Shown here in pieces: positions 1 through 10,375 of a stretch of DNA of 64,000 nucleotides. The position numbers and the translations under genes were made by a program. Position 1 is the stretch's first letter. Each line of letters begins with the position of its first letter. The notes under the pieces were generated by a model that worked only from the letters and a program-made list of their open reading frames with translations, was not told where the DNA came from and did no database searches. Origin of the DNA: Acipenser ruthenus (lineage: Eukaryota > Chordata > Actinopteri > Acipenseriformes > Acipenseridae); contig NC_081245.1 in assembly GCF_902713425.1 (NCBI RefSeq), positions 2,841,108-2,905,107 of the forward strand, read 5' to 3'.

Positions 1-654
1 TATCCCCGTTCCACATGAACCAGTCAGTCGAGTTGATGGCGTTCCATCCTCCTCCTTTTTCTTCCCCAGAGGAAGAGCGGTTACACATGCTCTGCCCTGT
101 GAGGGCATTGAGGTGTTATATTGACCGCACAAGGACTGTGAGGCAGACAGAACAGTTGTTCATATGCCATGGTTCTAGATCTTTGGGTCAGCCGCTGTCT
201 AAACAGCGCCTTTCCCACTGGATAGTGGATGCTATTAAATTAGCGTATGAATCTGCAGGCCTTCCACCACCAGGGCAGTTGAAGGCGCATTCTACCAGGG
301 GTATGGCGACATCCTGGGCCCTCTTTCGAGGGGTGCCGGTGTCTGATATTTGCGCGGCAGCCAGTTGGGCTACGCCGCATACTTTCATGAGGTTTTACAG
401 GCTAAATGTGCTGGAATCCTCTGCTCCGTCATTTGGAGCATCTGTGTTGCACTCTATGACGCCTCAGGTTGCGGACGTCTAGAGTAGGTGACAATATGGT
501 GTGACTATTCCACCTTGGGACAGGTGTCATTGCGAGCATAGACGCTGAGGCGCAGCTCCGCATATGTGTAGATGTACTGCCTACGCAGTTGCGTTATGAC
601 GTAAGTCTGTCCTACTGCCGAGAATCCTCCCTCGCGACGGCTTGGGTACACTGT

Positions 655-745
655 TCCCATACCTTGATGGTTATTTTCGACTTGAAAGGGAACGATAGGT
701 TGCGGATGCAACCCCGGTTCCCTGAAAGAGAAAATAACCATCAAG
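655..745 (+). repeat. DIRS internal complementary region, copy 0
   Basis: The first half is the reverse complement of the element's left terminus and the second half the reverse complement of its right terminus, meeting at a shared CGTT. This is the diagnostic DIRS-1-type arrangement, used by the family to template a circular intermediate. Confidence 0.85.
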
Positions 746-775
746 CCGCGAGGTCGCTCTGGAGGCCTTCACGGC

Positions 776-941
776 CTGAAGGGCAAAAGAGGAAGTGACT
801 CTCCGCGCGCTGCGTATAGTAAGCTCCCAAGGGGGCGGGCTTACATGGCAGCTTGCGCGGAGGCCTATCGGCAGCTTTGACATAAAGCTCAGCCAATCCC
901 TACTGCCTGACGGCAATGTCCCATACCTTGATGGTTATTTT
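776..941 (+). repeat. DIRS right inverted terminal repeat, copy 0
   Basis: About 165 bp, reverse-complementary to the left terminal repeats at 8757-8922 and 39659-39824 with very few differences. Confidence 0.88.
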
Positions 942-981
942 CTCTTTCAGGGAACCGGGGTTGCATCCGCAACCTATCGTT

Positions 982-2660
982 CTCAGCTGCTCGTGGTACA
1001 GGCGGTGCTGAAGATGGCTCGTTTGGTTTATGGGCTGAATGGCCTCCTCTCGTTTGTAAATTTTCTTATGTTCTTATCCACCCCCAAAAAACTACGTCTT
1101 TCAATTTCTCTCTGTCCGCTGCATTCACTGTTGCACTGGACTCCAGTAAAAACAGTTCAAGAAAAACACATTGCTTTAGTAAAGGAAAAAAAGGAGCGAC
1201 CCCACTTCCCTTTCTCGACCTCTCAAACTCTCATCTACCGCTGCTGTAGTTGGAAAGGGCTCCGTGCTCACTCGTGCTTTCACTTTAGTGCCCCTTCTCC
1301 ATATCACGTGCAGAGTCCTTTCATCTGAAGCGAGGGGCGTGTCCTGATGAGCAACACCTGGCCACGTGATTAACAAAGATAGCAGGTGTGTTTAATAAGG
1401 GGAGGGGGGGAGGGAGAAGCAAACACACGCTAATTGACCAAAAAAATACACCGTGTTCCTATCGGTGAGCCAAGATACTCCACCTAGTGGAGCACAGCGG
1501 TACTACAGCTGCCTGATCTAACGCAGCGTCGTGTTTTCTTGTTTTGATTTGTGATCGTGTCTGCTTTTATTCGTGCTCGGGTTCTCAGTATTGACGCTGC
1601 GGATCTTCATAAACACGTGTGTGTTTTTGTATTGTAATGCCTGGCTGCGGGGTGTTCATTGAATTGATCAGGCTCTGCGTGGGGAGCCTTCCTTTATATT
1701 CTTGAGGAATTGAACGTGATTGCATGAGGAGCTTCAGTGTTTAACCGTGTCGATATCATTCTGAATCTGCTGCTTCGGGGCTCCTCCTGCAAACCGAAGG
1801 GGCGGCGCAGTCGAGATCATTTCTGAGCCAGCATTCACTGGCGTGTGGAGCTGGTTTATAGTGACCTGCTGCCTGCGTGCGTAACGTGGCACCCCGCTAC
1901 ACATCCGATCAATTCAGCGACAAGCAGAGCAAAAATAATCCTAGTGGAGAACAAACCAAACCGTGAAGACAAAGCCATTAACGTGCCGCTAATGACATCC
2001 AATCCGGTATATTAAAAATACACACTTATTACAATTGCAGTGTCTGTCACAATAATAATCATCACATCGAGTTTGTAATTGCAGTGTACTGTCTGTCACA
2101 ATAATAATCCTCACATCGAGTTTGTAATTGCAGTGTACTGTAATGGACCTTGCTGACTGCCCATTAGCATTATCAACGCACACCTGAGTTTTGTTCAGGT
2201 AAAGCAGTCGGTCGGCAGGTGCCGGCGATCACGATTGGATTGCCTGGACTTTAAAAAGGGGACTAGCGCGCAACACCGCCCGCCTGACCGGGACAGAGTG
2301 CTCTGTGTGAGCACTGGGGTGACGAGTCTGTAAGGGGACTGACTCTGATGAGAAACCAGGGGAGGACTCTTTTAAATTGCTGTACTATTGTTGGATTTCT
2401 ACTTTGTGATCTGGGTGTTTTATTGATCTTAACCACACTTAAATTCCAAAGTGTTACCCTGTATTTAAACACTGTGTGGATCTGCAGGGGGCAGACACGC
2501 TCACTGCAATCCTTGCTGGAGGTTTATTTTATGTATTTTTTGAAAATCCAGTGTTGCACCGACAGCCTTGCAGTGAAAAAATATTTCTCAAGAACAGGCA
2601 AGGATAGCCCTCCTAGTTTAGAGAGTGAGAGTCTCCTTTTCTTTATTTTCTTTATTCCGT
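982..2660. other. DIRS right-flank block, unit A (no gene recognised)
   Basis: About 1.7 kb with no recognisable gene. It is present in nearly the same form after each DIRS copy (15554-17183 and 47156-48807) and absent beside TRIM C, D and F. It holds a roughly 40-bp tandem duplication around 2038-2137 (two copies here and in unit E, one in B) and a TATA-like CTTTAAAAAGG near 2249. The single 104-codon open frame at 2348-2662 matches no protein I know. The block ends where homology common to all six TRIM units begins, near 2661. Confidence 0.6.
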
Positions 2661-2739
2661 GAGCCACGGAGTGGCTTCTCTACACCTGGAGACGCGCGTC
2701 ACCGCCAAGCGCCGCCTCACTAACTTTCCTAACCGCACT

Positions 2740-2753
2740 GCGCCCCCTGGTGG
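2740..2753 (-). promoter_or_regulatory. CTCF-like motif, unit A
   Basis: On the minus strand this reads CCACCAGGGGGCGC, identical to the core of the vertebrate CTCF consensus. It lies about 800 bp beyond the stop codon of TRIM A and recurs in all six units. Confidence 0.5.
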
Positions 2754-3313
2754 CAGTGACCTGTCAGTACTCCCTTAACTTCGTATGCGAATGCTTTCGG
2801 ATTCCTTCACACAGCTGCTGTGAGCGAGATCCACACGGAGATGGACAGACACCCCACACGAGGTCCAAATTAAAATATATACTTTTTATTATTAAAATAA
2901 ATCATTAATTAAACCAAAGGGAGGGCAGCGAACCGATCCTTTGTGATCCGCGAGCAGTGATTTGCGGGACCGTTTCACAGCGGCCACAAAAGACACACAT
3001 CCACACGATCACAATGTGCAGCTTCCAAGTTATTACAGCGATACATTTACCAATTAAATGATATCCTGATCGATTCAACAACGCCGCGGACCAGCCCAGC
3101 AATCATTATTCATTCATTCATTCAGCATTGAGGGAGTTATTATTTACAGAGCTTGCAAAGCTGTAGATGGTATATCACATCAATAGAGCATTGTGTTTAA
3201 TTGAATATTATTCCAGAATGCATATTCTTTATTCAGTGTTGTTCTTTAACCAGTTCATGTTCTAGTTTTTGTAATTTCTACATGGATTCGAGGCGCTCAG
3301 ACCAAACACCCAC

Positions 3314-3323
3314 GTCACGTGAC
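3314..3323. promoter_or_regulatory. CLEAR/E-box palindrome, unit A
   Basis: A perfect GTCACGTGAC palindrome, the consensus of MiT/TFE (TFEB) and USF sites. It occurs at the matching place in all six units. Its position 3' of the TRIM gene makes a promoter role for that gene doubtful. Confidence 0.35.
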
Positions 3324-3456
3324 GAGGGAGAAGGGTGGAGGAGGGTGAACATGTTCTGTTAGAATATATTTAATAGTTTTCTAAACATCGTTACATATGT
3401 CACTTTGATCATCATTTTCTATTTAAAATGTTTCTGTTCCTTTTCAATATTAATAG

Positions 3457-3466
<10 letters not shown>

Positions 3467-3510
<44 letters not shown>
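3467..3510. repeat. ATT trinucleotide microsatellite, unit A
   Basis: An uninterrupted ATT run just beyond the TRIM A stop codon. The same tract, with different lengths, lies beside every SPRY exon. The switch from E-like to D-like flanking sequence falls immediately to its left. Confidence 0.95.
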
Positions 3511-3541
3511 CATCCCTATTGTTTATGCTGAACACATTGGG

Positions 3542-6368
3542 CTAGTCCACTTTTCTAACTGTCTTCAAAGGGCACACTCTGAGGGGGGCAGAGCTAGGAA
3601 AGCCAGGACAGAAATATGGAAACATTCTCTCAGTAAATCTGTGTTTAAAAGTGTAGAGAGGTTTTCTCATATCACTGGAGTCAAAGAATGCCACCTCCCC
3701 CCCGTCACAGTCCAGCTGAACTCTGATCTTCTGGGGTTTCTTCTCCACAGTGAGTCGTGTCTGTGGTGAGGTCCATGCCCAGTACTGATCCCCATACTTC
3801 AGGGATATAATCCAGTATCCTGCTTCTGGGTTCCAGGTGAATCTCCCTTTCCTCTGGCTGGACTCTTTAGTCACACCCAGATACCAGTTAGTATTGCCCC
3901 CCAGTTCCACGTCCCAGCAATGTTTCCCTGAAGTGAACCCCTCAGAACCCAGCACACAACCATAGATATCAAAACGCTTTGGGTTGTCAGGAAGCTGCTG
4001 TCTCTCATCGCTGCGTCTCACACTTGTTAGATCCTCAGACAGTATCATAACACAGTGTGCTGTGTTGGGATCCAGAGTCACTGGAGCTGAGAGAGGAGAC
4101 GAGAGACAGGGTTAGAAATGAGAACATCTACCTGCAAGCACTTTAATAAATCACATGCTAAGAATAGTATATTTATTTATAATACACCAACCCAAATATT
4201 ATTATTCAATATCAAACATAACTTTTAAAAGCAGCTGTTTAAAATGTACCCGTCAAAATGACTACTGCTGGCGGTTCTAGTGTTAAATCAGATCCATTTA
4301 AATCTAAATCACAGAGCTCTAGAACAGAACACTGGGACACTGCTCAGCACTAACATTCTTAGAGCTCTGGGAGCATTCCAAGACAATGGGCTGAACTCAG
4401 AGAAGTCTGTGTTCTACTGCAGTGGTTTCTTTACAAGGAGTTTCAATGCAGACCAGCATGGGATCAGAAAGCCTTTTGCTCTCTTGGAATGCTCTTCCAG
4501 CTCACCTCAATACTATGAGCAGCTCACAATGTTTAATATTGAACTGAGAGATGATCTCTCTGATGGATACAAGTGTATTTGCTACAGGTGTGTACATTTC
4601 ATTGTGTATTATTATTGATTGTAGAGAGCTGTATCTTGCTGCTTACACACATTGTGGATTGTGGTTATATGCACCCCCCCCCCCTCCTTTGTGATGCTCC
4701 CCACAGGACTCACTGTATTGAACAATCCCCAGCATCTTCTCCCACACTTTGTACTTCAGAGAGCCCAGGTGCTCGGCTACATCTATCAGCGCTCCTGAAA
4801 CACACTGTGGATCCTGCAGTGTGCACTCGGCTCTGCAATCATATTCAGGAGTTAGTGCTGCTCTGTGTTTGCATTCAATACAATACAAGAGAGGAAGACA
4901 GGCCACATCTTACATACCTTCTCTGTGTGTCTTTGTACTTCTGAAACAAACAAGGACATGAATTGAGACATTATTAAAACACAAATACCACTTTGATAGA
5001 AAACAGCAGCACTGTTCAAACGTGTACTAACATAAATGCTTGTACAGTCCCATTCATAGTGTAGTAGTGAGTGTACATTCACATTAAGAACATGTCACAC
5101 ATAGTTAAACAATCACTACCTGCAGGAAGAAGATGTCTTCAGCTTCCAGCTCCTCTTCTATCACTCTGATTGTGTCTGAAAGGGATGAGATTTCTCTTGT
5201 AAGTTTTTCAATCTTCTTTTTCATGATTCTTCCCTTTTGTTCCTCTTCCCTCCTCAGTGCAGCTATCCTGGCCTTTTCTTCATCTCGTAGAAACTGGTGA
5301 AGTTTCTCAAACTCCTCCTTTATCTGCCTCTCTGTTTGCTGGGCTTGTTTCTATACAAGAAAAGGATCACTTTAGAGTTAGTTTGGGTGTCCAGTGAAAA
5401 TGTATGTTGTGTATTGTTTCAATCACTAATCTAGTTCTCTTACCTTCATGTGCTTTGCTGTTTTATCACACTCGTTTTTAACTTCATTAAAGGTTTTCAG
5501 CTTGTCCTGCAAGGGCTTCAGCGCAGTCTTGAGTTCTCCCTGAAATGCAGTGAAACCCAGAGCTTGCACATCACTGTTACCACATGCCTGGCTAGTAGCA
5601 ATATGAATGCAGTGTGTGAGAAATCCCCTCAGCACTGGGGTTGCCACTGGGGGCTCTCATAGCAACAAACCCCCAACTCTGGAGATTCTCTGATAGGGGC
5701 TGTGTGAGGGTTTATAAGGGTTCAGGTGTGAAATCATTATTGCACACAGACACTCTCCCCTCCCCATTCCTGTACAGCACCACCCCCACTCTGCACCCAG
5801 GATCTCTCTCTCTCTGTTAGTTTCAATGATATTGTAATAGGATTTGTTTTTCGCTCAGACTTGTTGGATCATGTTATTTAAACTGCCTCATTATAATAAC
5901 TCTGTATAATATGCTGTGAAAAGAGAATACTGTGTTTACATTTTCACATGAATATTGTTTCCATACCTTATAACGCTGTGCAGTCTCCTGAACAGGACAG
6001 AGCTTGTGATTCTCATGTTTCTTTGAAGTTTGACACACAACACAGAGAGCCTCTTTATCATCCACACAGAACAGCTTCAGTTTCTCATCATGCAGACTGC
6101 AGAGTATTCCAGTAGGTGCTGGATGATTCTGACTGCGTTCTTTTAAGAAGGATTTCACAATATTCCTGAGAGCAAAATTGACAAGATACTTCATTGAACT
6201 CCTCGTCCTACACACTGGACACTCCTGAGCTTCCTTCACTTTCCACCACTGATCCACACATGCTTTACAGAAGCTGTGGTTACAATAAAGTGTTACAGGA
6301 TCCTTGAAAATCTCACGGCACACAGCACAGGAAAGATCTGCCTCCAGATAAGAAGAGTTTGCTGCCAT
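3542..6368 (-). CDS. TRIM A: RING/B-box/coiled-coil/PRY-SPRY protein, putative E3 ubiquitin ligase
   Basis: Six coding exons on the minus strand: 5967-6368, 5444-5539, 5120-5350, 4918-4940, 4714-4832, 3542-4086. They join in frame to 471 residues, and all introns show GT/AG. The ATG at 6368 (MAANSS) is chosen because the longer frame upstream starts only with GTG and runs into a likely acceptor (TCCTTACAG). RING C3HC4: C14, C17, C29, H31, C34, C37, C50, C53. B-box2: C90, H93, C101, D104, C109, C112, H118, H121. Exon 3 is a charged coiled coil. Exon 6 is a B30.2 domain with LDP, WDV and LGV motifs. The 96/231/23-bp exon pattern is typical of fish TRIM genes. The family ubiquitinates targets chosen by the SPRY domain, often in innate immunity; that role is inferred. 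A likely poly(A) signal (AATAAA, minus strand) is at 3228-3233. The gene is almost identical to TRIM D. The exact orthologue among TRIM35-, TRIM39- or A33-like families is not resolved. Confidence 0.9.
4280..4618 (+). other. Plus-strand open frame in TRIM intron 5, unit A
   Basis: A 112-codon open frame antisense to the TRIM gene, lying wholly within intron 5. Its frame includes [13 protein letters not shown] and DLSDGYKC, and a plausible plus-strand donor (CAG/GTGTGT) falls near its end. The DxxSDGYKC end loosely resembles an immunoglobulin F-strand (DxGxYxC), which is only a hint. The same frame is open in units B, D, E and F. The CCAAT/TATA element seen upstream in B, C and E is absent here. 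Function unknown. Confidence 0.3.
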
Positions 6369-6619
6369 TTCTGCACAAAGCCACTCCTGCCTTGCTCTCT
6401 GTAAGGACACCTTTCAGTCCAGAACCTCAAACTTTGTCCCTGCAGATTAGAATCATGAGTCAGGAGTCATGAGGCTTCATAAGTAGCACTAATTTACCAC
6501 TGACTTTAACCTAAAAATTATTCGCAGAAAACTACGTTAATGCAGAAATTAAGGTTGAACTCATTGCCACAAAATCAAGGAAATGTGGCGTTTGGGTTTA
6601 ATTTACATTGTGTGCTCCG

Positions 6620-6690
6620 ATTGGCTGAATGATCCAACAAATCTAAACATTCTTAACGAGTGCCCAATCGTTTGGGGAGGCGGAGCGTTA
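6620..6690 (-). promoter_or_regulatory. Candidate TRIM A promoter (CCAAT and GC boxes)
   Basis: About 250-320 bp upstream of the start codon there is a minus-strand CCAAT box (ATTGG at 6620-6624), a plus-strand CCAAT at 6664-6668 and an Sp1-like GGGAGGCGGAG next to it. There is no clear TATA box. Most of this is conserved upstream of C, D and E. Confidence 0.4.
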
Positions 6691-7760
6691 GGATTTGATT
6701 AGCTCAGTTTAGCCGCTCTCTCATATGCTGTGATAATATTATCTAGTGTCTACCTAATAACCAGCTCTGTGTTGCACACGGATGGGCTGTGTTCTTTGGT
6801 TGAGCATCCCATCCATGTGTCCTTATGGGAAGCGACAAACAGGAGAAGAGTTCCTGGAAACACTGTGAAGTTAATCATTATGCTCTGAAGTTAATCATTA
6901 GTTAATCATAATCATTATCATCAAGACCAAGCAAAGAGCTTTTCACAAGGGAGCAGCACTGGAACACTGAACCCATGACGAGTTCAGCTTCAGCACAGCA
7001 ATTCATTTTATTAGGGACTCTCATGAGAACAGGGAGTCTTTTATTCAGATGCCTTCATTGTGACACGCATCGGACCTGGACTCATACTCTCACACTCACC
7101 TCATGAAATGTTACACAGCATACATCAGGCAACGGTGTGAACATGTTTTCACAACAGGGAGAAAAACTTCAATATTTATGTGAAGGAAGCTTCCAGGACA
7201 AATACTTTCACATCGTACAAGAAAAGCACAAATGATTGATTAGTATAGTTAACAAAATAAATAAATAAATACATACATGCTAGTTTCAAATTGTGCATTT
7301 AACAGTGATCGGATATTATATATTGAAAAGCTTGTTTAGCTAATCTTATTGTCGTTTGGTTTGTATCAGTTTTGTGATTGGGTGTCACTTCACTGTTCTG
7401 AGAAGCAGCTGCTCATTTACAGGGTCTTCATGTTGACACAGTCACAGCACGGTTCAGTGTCTTAACTGAATCAACCCGTGCAATCAATCAGTGCAGGTGC
7501 TCGGATGATGTTATCTGTGTAAGATAACGGCTCCAGATTTCGCAGTGCATTGTTCATGTTCTGGGATATCACAGGCTAGGCTAGGTAATAAAATGCTAAA
7601 TAAACAAGATAAGGTTTACTGGAAACGTTGTGAAGTTAATCATTATTATAACATGGCTTTGGGAAACTTATCACAGACTAAAAAAAGAAAAATAAACTAT
7701 CTTTCAAAGTCTGTTTGAAATGTATCCGGGTATGAATAATGGGAAATCTGAACAGACAGC

Positions 7761-7915
7761 GAGTCGGGTGCGAGATCGTGAAGGATTAGGGTGTAAGTTT
7801 GTGAAGGGTTAGGGTGCGAGATCGTGAAGGATTAGGGTTAGGGGTGCGAGATCGTGAAGGATTAGGGTTAGGGGTGTGAGATTGTGAAGGGTTAGGGTTA
7901 AGGTTAGGGTGTGAG
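7761..7915. repeat. Telomere-like minisatellite
   Basis: Roughly 30-bp units built of GTGCGAGATCGTGAAGG plus one or two TTAGGG motifs, about five units. It is also present upstream of unit D at 38664-38820. This is an internal degenerate array, not a chromosome end. Confidence 0.75.
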
Positions 7916-8756
7916 ATTTCTGTCACAGACGGTTCTGGCATGTCCCTTTTGTGCTATAAGTCAAGGGTGTGCGGTTCTTTGATGGACCCAGATTCAGTTA
8001 AAATGTGTTTGTTCACTGATGATGGGAATGAGAACGCAGAGATGGGAGCCCAGCTCACAAGATTGAAGTTTCTGCAGGTATCAGGCTTTTAAAAGACTAT
8101 CACCCACACCTGTGAGCAGAAACTGACCCAAGACTGTCACAGCTACTGGAAGCAGGCTGATCTTTGGGAAACTAATTGAACATTTGTGAAACTGCAACAA
8201 ATATTGTAATGACTATAATGTATTTTAAAGAATATAAAACCAGTAGAAAATATTATTAGCAGATCTGTGTAAGGCCTGTGAGGAGGAGTTCATTGCATTG
8301 AAGGTCAGGCTGACCTGATTAAAGTTCCAAACCTCCCTTATCAGGCAGAATTAGACTCACAGTCTCAAAACATTCTGATCCAGCGAGAGCAGAATAGCAG
8401 AATCTATGGAGCACAGTTAATATACAAGAAGCAATCAAACTAGGTTTGAATATAGTAAGAAAAAGCAAAAGTATTTAAATAAATAAGAAACCTAATATAA
8501 TAACATTAAGTAGATTTAGGAGCAGTCCTAAGTTTAAATATTCAAGGTTACATTTTCTGTTAATTAAAAATTAACCTCTTGCCTTCTGTGTATATCAATG
8601 GTGTAAAATAGAATTGCAGTTTATAAGTGATAGCTATATTGAAGTATCTCACTTAAAACGACATGTTATAAAGTCATTTATAGTATAAACTGTAACTAAC
8701 AGTAAACTTGTTGAAGGAATACAAGTAATGTTGTAACCTCGTTCCCTTTCAAGTCG

Positions 8757-8922
8757 AAAATAACCATCAAGGTATGGGACATTGCCGTCAGGCAGTAGGG
8801 ATTGGCTGAGCTTTATGTCAAAGCTGCCGATAGGCCTCCGCGCAAGCTGCCATGTAAGCCCGCCCCCTTGGGAGCTTACTATACGCAGCGCGCGGAGAGT
8901 CACTTCCTCTTTTGCCTTCAGC
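8757..8922 (+). repeat. DIRS left inverted terminal repeat, copy 1
   Basis: About 165 bp, reverse-complementary to 15348-15513. In this family the terminal repeat normally carries the promoter. Confidence 0.9.
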
Positions 8923-9539
8923 ATCAGTAGCGGTAGGACTTAGAGCTATTTTGACTGATTGTACTCACTAAGCTTAGGCTTGAGAAGCTGGTTTATCCCC
9001 TTCTCCGAGTTTATTTCAGTTATTATTATTATTATTATTGTATTGTATTATTTTAGGATATATTTTGTGTCTACATTATATATTCCTTTTCGCTTTGCTT
9101 CGGCATTGCGTTCTTCGTGGTCTCCCCGTCTTTCCTCTGTTCCTTATATTTACTGTGTGGGTTTTTTGTATATATATTTTCTATATATATTATATTTTTG
9201 TGTAATTATATTGTTATATATATTTACATTGTGTGTCGGACGCGTGTTGCGTTGGCCTTGGCCACGCGCAATTGCATCCTCGGTCTAGCTTAGGCTAACC
9301 GTGTGTGTGTGCGGGTAGTCTGCTCTGCAGTGTCCTCCCCCCCCCCCCCCCCCCGCGGCGCGTTCCCGCCACGTGGTATTGCACTACACTCCCTTTCCTT
9401 CTGCAGCGTCCACAAAAAAAAAAAAAAAAAAAAGTTTTTCCCTTCACTTACAGAGGAAGACAACCACCAACGTGCAAAATCCCCAGCACCTTCAGGTAGG
9501 TATTGCACAGCATCAGACACTGTACCAGCACTTTGCGTC

Positions 9540-10345
9540 TCCGCTTGGCGGGTCAGCTGACGCTTAGGCGTCTGTGCTAGCGTTCCGCGCTCGGTACTCG
9601 CGCTTCGGCGCTCGCGCTCCGGCGCTTTTGGTGTCAGCGCTTGTGCGCTTGGTGCAGCGCTTCGGCGCTTTGTGCAGCGCTTCTGCGCTTGGTGCTTAGT
9701 GCTTCTGCACTTGGGGCTCAGTGCTCGACGCTTGACGCTTCGGCGCTCGGTGCTCGACGCTCGGTGCTCGACGCCTCGACGCTCGGTGCTCGACGCTCGG
9801 TGCTCGACGCTCGACGCTCGGTGCACGCACCCTCGACGCACCTCGGTGCTCGACGCTCGGTGCTCGACGCTCGGTGCTCGACGCTCGACGCTTCGGCGCT
9901 CGACGCTTCGGTGCTCGACGCCTCGACGCACGCACCCTCGACGCTCGACGCACGCGCCTCGACGCTCGATGCGCGACGCTCGGCGCTCGACACTCGACGC
10001 TCGACGCGCGGTGCACACACCCTCGACGCACCTCGGTGCTCGACGCTCGGTGCTCGACGCTTCGGCGCTCGACGCTCGGTGCTCGGCGCTTGGCGCCTCG
10101 ACGCACGCACCCTCGACGCACGCGCTCGACGCTCGACGCTCGACGCTTCGGCGCTCGACGCTCGGCGCTCGACGCCTCAACGCGCGCACCCTTGACGTCG
10201 ACGCACGCACCTCGGTGCTCGACGCTTCGGCGCTCGGTGCTCGACGCACGCACCCTCGACGCCTCGGCGCTCGACGCGGCGGCGCTCGACACACGCACTT
10301 CAGGTGCTTGACGCTTGGTGCCCAGCGCTTCGGTGCTCGACGCGC
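9540..10345. repeat. GC-rich decamer-like array in DIRS copy 1
   Basis: Degenerate tandem repeats of about 10-12 bp built from GCTCGACGCTCGG and GCACGCACC words, lying between the leader and the gag-like frame. They keep all six frames largely open, giving meaningless Arg/Ser/Ala-rich frames on both strands. Copy 2 has a longer version. Confidence 0.85.
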
Positions 10346-10375
10346 GCACCTCGGCTCTTCGTCATTGACGTCAAT

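Larger units (their letters stand above)
1..981 (+). mobile_element. DIRS-family retrotransposon, copy 0 (3' end only)
   Basis: The window opens inside a DIRS-type element. Positions 15-482 encode the C-terminal part of a tyrosine recombinase, recognised by an HSTRG box and a final FMRFYRL tyrosine box. An internal complementary region and the right inverted terminal repeat follow. The right edge is placed at the GTT ending at 981, by comparison with the two complete copies, where the same GTT ends the element. The visible part looks whole; the rest lies outside the window. It is very close to the other two copies and has the same right flank, so it was carried by duplication of the surrounding block. 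Confidence 0.88.
6411..8740. other. Upstream region of TRIM A up to DIRS copy 1
   Basis: No gene recognised. It holds the TRIM A promoter candidate (6620-6690). Sequence shared with units C and E runs to about 7100. A block of about 1.6 kb shared only with unit D (to 39642) follows, containing telomere-like repeats and AT-rich DNA up to the DIRS left end. Confidence 0.6.

Noticed and set aside
795-1328. 177-codon plus-strand open frame (also at 15367-15900 and 46969-47502)
   Set aside because: It starts inside the DIRS right terminal repeat and runs into flanking DNA; the three copies are simply duplicates and no known protein feature is present.
2348-2662. 104-codon plus-strand frame open in three block copies
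   Set aside because: The copies are too recently duplicated for open frame to mean selection, and the translation resembles nothing recognised.
5450-5662. Plus-strand frames opposite TRIM exons 2, 4 and 5 in every unit
   Set aside because: Antisense shadows of conserved coding exons.
7761-7915. A true chromosome end
   Set aside because: TTAGGG units are interspersed with other sequence and the region continues normally on both sides.
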